Shown here: piece by piece, positions 57,801 through 64,000 of the stretch
Numbering within the stretch: the first letter of the stretch is position 1
Layout: every line of letters starts with the position of its first letter
Origin: Alligator mississippiensis
Taxonomy: Eukaryota; Chordata; Crocodylia; Alligatoridae
Direction: 5' to 3'
Assembly: GCF_030867095.1 (NCBI RefSeq)
Contig: NC_081828.1
Location: 46,415,434-46,479,433 of the forward strand
DNA length: 64,000 bases
Made by a program: the position numbers and the translations under genes
Notes under the pieces: model-generated
The model's input: only the letters and a program-made list of their open reading frames with translations
The model's database searches: none
What the model was told of the DNA's origin: nothing

Positions 57801-58439
57801 TGCTGCTTATTGTCCAGATTAAACTCCTCACATCAGTCACTTTGTCAAGCTATCTCAGTGCTAATCACTTCCAAATGCTGCTTATGGTCTCCAGTAATGT
57901 GAGGAATGTCTTAACTTGGGATCTCACTTTGGAAAGAGATTTTACACAGATTATTTTTCCAAGTAGTATTGGGAATAGCGAACAGGATGTCAGCAAGCAT
58001 CAATTAATGTTACCTCTAATAATAACCATATCTAACAAACATAATAAGTTTTGAAAGATTTCTAGGCAATGTCCCACCAAAGCCATTGGCCCATTTAAGT
58101 TTTAGTGGAGAGCTGGGTCTCCCTGAAAAGCTCAAATCCAAAATCCTGTATAATTTTGTGGGGATGGAAGCTGAACCCTGACCTGACTTTTGTGGCTAAT
58201 ACTCATTGTTGTAATGTGCCTCCAGATTCAAACACCCCTGAAATCTCAGGGGAGAGGGTTTTTAGAGTGTAGATCTAAACACTGCAGCTTGATGAGCTCT
58301 CTCTAATGATTAACTAAGAAATGACATGCCCTAGTCAGGTGCAGAGACCTATCAGTTTATTAGGCCTATTTAACTTTTATTGCTTTCTACTTCTACTAGT
58401 AGAAAAGATCAAACACTGTTTGTAGCAGGAAGAATGAAC
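54841..58439. other. Intronic sequence, no exon recognised
   Basis: Longest stretch without a named repeat in the right half. Open frames up to 128 codons (57296-57682 minus) show no domain or conserved motif. Confidence 0.4.
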
Positions 58440-58625
58440 TAGCGAAAAAAGGCATTGGCTTGGTAATCAAGGAAACTTGTATTTGATTCCTGGCTGAACC
58501 ACAGACTACCTGTGCCACCTGTAACAAGTCACTCAACATACCTCTTCTAACCTGTAAGAGAAGTGTAAGACTTCTCTACCTTTCAGGTTTATTATGAGGT
58601 TAACATCCTTTAACGACTAAAGTTT
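58440..58625 (-). mobile_element. MIR/CORE-SINE copy
   Basis: Reverse-complement order: GGCTTGGTAATCAAGGAAACTTG, TTTGATTCCTGGCTGAACCACAG, GTAACAAGTCACTCAACATACC, TTCAGGTTTATTATGAGGTTAACATCC. Fairly complete. Confidence 0.65.
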
Positions 58626-58657
58626 TCAAGTTCTTCACTGTTGAGAGATGTCTTAAG

Positions 58658-59111
58658 GAGTGCATCTACAGGTGCGCTTTACTGCGGAGTAGACTAATTA
58701 GCTCCATAGTAAAGCGTTACAGTCTACACATGTGCTGGTTTTAGGGCACAGTAGATTAATTAACTCTGCCATAACATAGTACTGTCCAGGACAGTATTAT
58801 CTTATGGCAGAGTACTTATGTGCAATCAAACGCACATGTAGATGGTGACAGGCATGAGGGTGCTAAAGTGCAGGGGGCTGCCCGCCAGCTAGCCCCACAC
58901 TGTCGCAGCCTCGTGCCCCAGCCAGCCCCACCACCACCCAGAGCCCAGGGTTGACCCCTGGCTCTCATGCCAGCCCAGACCTGGTCTGCCTTGGCTCAGA
59001 ACGCTGTGGTCCCAGGCAGATGTGTAAACACTGCGAATGGGAGCAGCTGACTCCAATGCAAGCTGTGCCAGATTTTATTTCTTCGCAATAATTACACATG
59101 TAGATGCACCC
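58658..59111. mobile_element. DNA transposon, GGGTGCATCTAC family
   Basis: 454 bases. Left end GAGTGCATCTACAGGTGCGC, then TTTACTGCGGAGTAGACTAATTAGCTCC as in E1/E2; right end ACATGTAGATGCACCC. Flanking triplets AAG and AGA do not match, unlike the other copies; a longer GAGAGATG-like similarity flanks it instead (58643-58650 and 59117-59124). No transposase. Confidence 0.75.
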
Positions 59112-59749
59112 AGAGAGAGAGATGCTTTAATTGCTGTGCCAAGCCTATGTGGACCATAACAGGAGGGTTCAAAGGGAAGGTTTCACCTTGTAGGTGGGAG
59201 TTTGGAGACCTGGTCTAAGCTTGGCTTTGCTAGTAATTTGTCATGTAACACAGCACATCAGTTAGGCTAAAATTTTCAACCTTGGGCACCTACAATTCCA
59301 AAATCTCTTTAAGGGTTTAACTTAAAATGGGTTGGTTTTCAGAAGTGCATAGCATAGACAGCTCCCACTAAAATCAAGGAAGGAGCACCCTGCTGTAACC
59401 AAACCTAAATTTGAACATGCAAACAGAAAGTTATTAATAATTATTGCTATGGATACTGTTTGGAATCCTAATGATGGCCATTAGAAAAGTTACACTGCCA
59501 GTTTGATAAACAGAGATGGATTTGAAATAACCAGTCTCCGCAAGACTTTGCAAAATATTAGTCCATTTCTAGTGTACCCAACCTGCCAGCAGCCTCCTGA
59601 ACTAGAACCTCTCATTTTTATGTTTCAGTTGAATTTAGTGTTAGTTAAAGGTGTCTGGTTGGCAGTCCTGGAAACCCAAGTGCCCTGTTTATCAGCAGTA
59701 TAGGCAGCAGCAGCACAACTTTCCTCTGTCCCTTGCCAATGAGTGTCAA
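59112..59749. other. Intronic spacer
   Basis: CAACCTTGGGCACCTACAATTCC and GGTTTTCAGAAGTGCATAGC...CTCCCACTAAAATCAA (59278-59380) are phrases of an old reptile repeat. Nothing else. Confidence 0.4.
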
Positions 59750-60400
59750 CTTTGACCTGGAAGGACCACATCCAGGGGTGTAAGGGCAGCTCAGCTTCCA
59801 CGGTCCAGTCAATCCTCAGGCTGTCTGTTCAGACTGCCAACAAATGAGACCAATTAGTGCCAACTGTGAGGGCGTTTTTGAGAGGTGAACGCCTACTGAT
59901 GCCTGCTGGGAAATGTGAAACCATTGACTTATTTCTATGTAGGCCCCTGAGCAGCCAGGGGGCAATGCTAACTTTGGGTTGCTGTCAGTTTGTGCTGGAG
60001 TCAAGCAGATGACTTAGAAATCAAAAGGCCCCATATCTCATTACGCTGTCCCTCTCTGCTTGGAAACCGGGGGCTCTGTTGCATGCCAGAGGCAACTGGC
60101 ACCCAGTGCTGTAGTCATTTAATCCATCTCAGATCTGAATCAAGATGAAACAATGTTTTGTTTGAAAGAATCAGCTCCCTGAGCTGCAGGGGAAACAGAG
60201 AGTTGAACAGGAGATGAAGTCTCTTTCCCGCCCTTGTTGGCCTCCCTTCAGGACACGATAGATCTGTGTAAGGAGGAAGGAAAAACACTGTGGCTGCAAG
60301 CCCTGTCGATTTCTGGATGAGTAGGTCATCTGGGTGTGGGAGCCAAGTCCGTGTCCAGCACAGTCCTGTGGGGCTTTGAGGTTTGGGTGTATGTTTTACT
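59750..60400. promoter_or_regulatory. Candidate conserved intronic element
   Basis: Repeat-free, moderate GC, with GACCAATTAGTGCCAAC, GTGAGGGCGTTTTTGAGAGG, CATTACGCTGTCCC, GGAAACCGGGGGC, AGCTCCCTGAGCTGCAGG and GACACGATAGATC. Looks more constrained than its neighbours by composition alone. Confidence 0.3.
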
Positions 60401-61077
60401 TGGATGAAAGTGAGAAGGGGTTTCTTACAGGAGTGGAATGCAAGTCTCCCTCTTCTCATCTGTCTCCCATTCTTCTAGACTGAAGCAGGATCTCCAAATT
60501 GCCCAAGACCTGGAAGCAAGAACAGTCAGACAGCCGCACCATCCTTGCAAAACACTCCTTCCCTCCTTTTCTGTTGTGAGATATTCATGTATATCAGAAT
60601 TACTTCATTCTCTGCCTGCATTAGAAAACCCTTTCCCCATCCTCTGTGCTTTCTCAAAGCTAGTGCACAGTTAAGCATCTCTCTTCTGTGATGTCTCTGG
60701 GACCATTAAGTTAACTACAGCAGGTTCAGCTAGAGCATATGTGTCATAAAGAGTTTTTAATCAGTTGGGATTAATGGGGCCTTTAAGATCCCACTTCTGG
60801 AAATCTGATGGCTCAATCTCATTATGAACCCATAGGAACAGTTCAGTTTGGAGTGTGTATGCCTGTACAGATTCATCAAATGTTAATGGAATTAGAGGCC
60901 AAATTGAAGTATATCTAACACACGCAGTTCAAACTTGGATTCACTCATTTAAAGTGGTTGTTGACTTATTCATGAAATAGAGCACAAGAGTCTGCAGGGG
61001 TTCACAATGGACACCAAAGAAGTGGGTTCTCCCTTGGTGTGCAGCTTTAGTATCTACTTACCCTGATGCAAAGGCTA
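60401..61077. other. Intronic sequence, nothing recognised
   Basis: No exon or repeat ends seen. Confidence 0.4.
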
Positions 61078-61262
61078 GGGACAGAAGTTACACATAAACC
61101 AGTTTATGTAATCAGAAACTGGTTTTAACCTGTAACAGAACAGAAGTTTACTGCACATAAACCAGTTTCAAAATGGCTGAAACTGGTTTAAGTTAAACCT
61201 GGTTGAATGTAGTATCAGACTTCACTGACTTGTGTCAAACCAGTTTATGAAACTTCTGTCCC
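61078..61262. mobile_element. MITE-like element with AAACCAGTTT hairpins
   Basis: Inverted ends GGGACAGAAGTT (61078-61089) and AACTTCTGTCCC (61251-61262) are perfect over 12 bases. Inside, ATAAACCAGTTT, GAAACTGGTTTAA, AAACCTGG and CAAACCAGTTTATG are repeated in both orientations, so it can fold in several ways. No clear flanking duplication. Confidence 0.7.
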
Positions 61263-62869
61263 AGACCCCTTTCTGGTTCAAGTTAAATTAGAGCCCCCCA
61301 ACATCCCAGAATGCTTTCCAGCCCTCTGCTGGGCTGCACTGTCTTCTCCAGCAGAAAAGGGTTGGAGCCAGGAGTGGGGAGAGAGAGAAAGAGGGAGGGT
61401 CTTCTCCCTCCAGGCAAACCCAGGCTGGGGTTTGGGGCCAAGGAGGGGGGTTAACTCCCTCCTTTCCCCCCAAATACAGAGCTGCCCTGCCCTGTTAAAC
61501 TTACTGAAAGTTATCGCTGGCTGCAACTGTGGACTACAAATCCCAGAGGCACCTGGAAGCAGGAAGAAGAAGTGATGACAATCCTGCAGAGTCCTGTTGT
61601 TATGATGCTGGACTGCAAATCCCAGAGTCCTTGGGGACAGCAGGAAGTGGAAGTGCCAAAGAGCTGTGCTCTAATGTCCCCCAGCTTCTGTTCTGAGCCA
61701 CTGCAGGCATGTGGCTGCATTTCCTGCATCAAAGGTAAATGTGTGTCCAGTTGTTTCCCAGTTTAATCTTTGCAGTTTAGATAGACCTGCCTTGGGCTTG
61801 TTGACTGTCTGTACTTTGCCAAAGTGTGCGTGGAACACTAACACTGCTTCTACAGCGGACGTTTGATTCCCCAGGGACAACTAGTAGCAGGACACCTTGT
61901 GCCACTGGTAGTTGTCCCCGGGAATGCCTATGCCGCACATCCTCTGGCAGGTAGCAGGTTACCCCAGGTGGGGTGGGGAAGGCTGGAGCCAGCACTGAAC
62001 TGGCCCCAGCAGCCTACCTAGGGACCTCCTGGGGCTGTAGCAGCAGCACTTTTGCTGCTTGGAGCCTGGCCAGCAGCCAGGGTGCAGCCAGGCTCCAGTT
62101 TTTAGCAACATGTGCTGATCTTGTGTGTACCACTCTGCTTTTCTTGCATGGGTTTTTTTGACTCCTGGATATCCAGGGGTCTTTCCCCACCCACCCCGCT
62201 GCTCCTTTGCAGTGTGGAGAACAACTGAATGTGCAGCAAGTGGCACTGCAGATGTGCCTTCGGTGCCACATACTGCATGGTTGCACTCATCTGGATGTGG
62301 CCTAAGATAGTAAAATAGTAAAACCTCACACTCTCCTTACACTGAATGCAAAAGTTTCCATAAATCATTGAACCAAGCCCAAAACATTCTGATTAATAAC
62401 TAGCTGCATCTCAGGGACAGAATTACACTTAGGATTCTGCTTTCACCCAGATGAGTAGCAGTTGTCCTGTTCCTGTGCTTTGGTACTGTATAGTACTCCA
62501 GTAAGTCTGGATAATCCAGTGGTTTTGTAGAAAATTTGAATAAGGTTTTAAGCCCAGTTTTCTTTTGGCTTACCTCCATGTAAATCAGGAGTAACTCCAC
62601 TGAAGTTCATGGATCCTCCCTGGTATAAAATGGTAGAAACAAATGCAGAACCAGGCTCTTTTTGTCTGGGGTAGAAACTATAGTAAACAAAACAGCAGCA
62701 ACAGTCAAACAGGTCTCTTGTGAGATCTCCCCCCCACTCTTCATGAGACAGATAAGCAAAACTGTTCATTCTCTTTGTAGTGACTGCAGAAGCCAGAAAT
62801 CCTAAAGAATATTAGTTTACAGTGCAAAACCCCTGCCGAGATTATTCCAAGGGGTATTTTCTATTGTTT
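61263..62869. other. Intronic sequence with duplicated CAAATCCCAGAG motif and a short hairpin
   Basis: GGACTACAAATCCCAGAG (61532-61549) and GGACTGCAAATCCCAGAG (61610-61627) are near-identical and about 78 bases apart. GGGACAACTA (61874-61883) pairs with TAGTTGTCCC (61909-61918). These may belong to one larger DNA-transposon remnant with 61078-61262; borders unresolved. No exon. Confidence 0.45.
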
Positions 62870-63870
62870 TGCTCAGTTTATCTTTAAAAATTCCACGTCA
62901 GGGCTTCCACCACATTCCTTGAGAAAAAATTCCACAGCTGACTAGATATCATGCAAAAGAAATACTTCTTTTTTTCATTTCACACTTTCACCCATCACAC
63001 ACCTGCAGCCAGCTCTCACATCCACACCTCATTGCTTCTTAGCCAAGAGATACACCATTAGTTCTTTTAATCTTCTTCTGTAAGCAAATAACTTGAACCT
63101 GCAGCTCTTCTGAATTCCCTTCCATGCATTACTATCTCTGTGTGTTGCCAAGGACTCAAGACAGTATTCCAGGTGTAGTGATATTCAAGCCAAGCAGAAA
63201 GAGTAGGTTCCCTCCCTGCTCTGTGGTGCTCTTTTGTGTATGTGGCCTGGAATAGCACTAGCCATTTTGGCAGACACATGGGACTGCAACCTCCTGTCTA
63301 TTTTACTGTCCACTCCTATACCTATCTCTCGTTCAGCCTTCAGCTGTCCCTGATTTCCCTTCCAATTTCCACTCCCCCTCTCCCCTGACTATTTTCCCAG
63401 AGATACAATAGTGGCCTTGTTCCAAGCTGAATTTCATTTATTATTTTCTGCCCATATTTCTTATTCCTCTAGGCCCCTTTGATTATTTTGCTCTTCTGTG
63501 ATTGGTGTTCACAGCTCTGTCCCATTTGTTATCTTCTGCAAATGTTATTAACATGGTAATTGTTACCTAATTGAGAGTCCTAATGAAGATATCAAACAAG
63601 ACTGGTCCTAACACTGCTCCCTGGAGTACACACTTTCTCAATCCTACAGGTTGGTTTCTATCACTATTTTGCCTTTGCTTATGGCATTTGATCAGTTTTC
63701 AATCTATAAATGAACTGTCATCACGTCACATTCAGTTTAAATGCATTTTTTCAGTAAGAATTTCTTGACACACAATATTGAATACTTTACTAAAAACAAG
63801 GGCCAGAACATCAACTGGTATAAGCTGATGTAGCTCCACTGAGAATTTTTCCTGATTTACACTGTCCAAA
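62870..63870 (-). mobile_element. Ancient L3/CR1-like LINE remnant
   Basis: Minus-strand order as at 3530-4960: TCCACAGCTGACTAG, GTCTATTTTACTGTCCACTCC, ATTTGTTATCTTCTGCAAATG, CTAATGAAGATATCAAACAAG, CCTAACACTGCTCCCTGGAG, TCAGTTTTCAATCTATAAATG. These follow the reverse-transcriptase core of L3-type LINEs, e.g. the LGAVLGPV-like turn seen in translation. No long open frame remains. Confidence 0.65.
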
Positions 63871-64000
63871 GACAGATGAAATCCACCACACTTCTAAGCC
63901 TTCCATTAAAAAGTGAAAATAAAAGTGCCTTGCAAACAAGAAGTGTGTTTTACAACACCATATTAGATCTGTTGGTGTTATCTCTACGTCATGGATCAGG

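Larger units (their letters stand above)
10270..64000 (+). other. LMX1A: LMX1A large intron (continues past window end)
   Basis: Opens with a strong GTAAGTG donor. No segment encoding the next expected peptide (second LIM domain with its CGGC and CCCVCERQL-type motifs) is found on the + strand up to 64000, so the intron is at least 53.7 kb. A large intron at this point would suit long-range enhancers. It is AT-rich and loaded with transposon remnants listed separately. Confidence 0.8.

Noticed and set aside
1-64000. Endogenous retrovirus or LTR element
   Set aside because: No paired LTRs, primer-binding site or gag/pol/env-like peptides noticed; all reverse-transcriptase traces are CR1/L3 type. 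Solo LTRs too diverged to see by eye cannot be excluded.
1-64000. tRNA, rRNA, microRNA or CRISPR array
   Set aside because: No cloverleaf with A and B boxes in a functional tRNA, no rRNA stretch, and no regularly spaced repeat-spacer pattern. MIR copies have only tRNA-derived ancestry.

Overview
The window is vertebrate nuclear DNA. It appears to come from a non-avian reptile of the crocodilian/turtle group, with a crocodilian favoured. The evidence is several CR1 LINE copies with the sauropsid 3' end built on TCATAGAATCATAG-like repeats, older L3-type CR1 relatives, MIR/CORE-SINE remnants, and many short hAT-like and 3-bp-target-site DNA transposons. No prokaryotic or viral gene organisation is present. 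The species call is inference; the sequence itself supports only 'sauropsid'.

Only one host gene is supported: LMX1A, the LIM-homeodomain transcription factor, on the + strand. The window covers its 5' end. Upstream sequence (1-6.4 kb) leads into a large CpG island (about 6.4-8.4 kb, resuming 9.7-10.7 kb). The island holds a TATAAAAG box (6926), a probable non-coding first exon ending at 7537, a short 5'UTR intron (7538-7790), the exon with the start codon (ATG 7831, coding to 7906), a 2.18-kb intron, and the exon carrying the first LIM domain (10083-10269). Everything from 10270 to the window end (at least 53.7 kb) reads as one intron. I found no exon for the second LIM domain or the homeodomain, so the rest of the gene must lie beyond 64000.

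The rest is intron or flank filled with fossil mobile elements of different ages. There are minus-strand CR1s at 1-1240, 22512-23520, 24400-24665, 31138-32222, 36048-36275 and 44787-45244, and plus-strand 3' ends at 22060 and 18635. L3-like LINE remnants lie at 3530-4960 and 62870-63870. hAT-like non-autonomous elements with 8-bp target-site duplications lie at 444-901, 25633-25900, 29794-30653 (a long-armed fold-back), 40102-40804, 41001-41270 and 48855-49108. A second transposon family has ends near GGGTGCATCTAC and 3-bp (mostly AGT) duplications, at 34403-35041, 48375-48580, 49424-49886, 49890-50324 and 58658-59111. The longest simple repeat is a 0.54-kb TG/TA tract inside the first coding intron. 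Several repeat-free stretches that keep CpGs or TAATTA motifs are flagged as candidate enhancers of LMX1A; these are guesses until aligned to other amniotes.

I found no retrovirus, LTR element or other virus-like fossil, no RNA gene, no CRISPR array and no undescribed multi-gene system. The most unusual structures are the fold-back hAT, the end-to-end transposon pair sharing one AGT, and the codon-derived A-run inside an old CR1.
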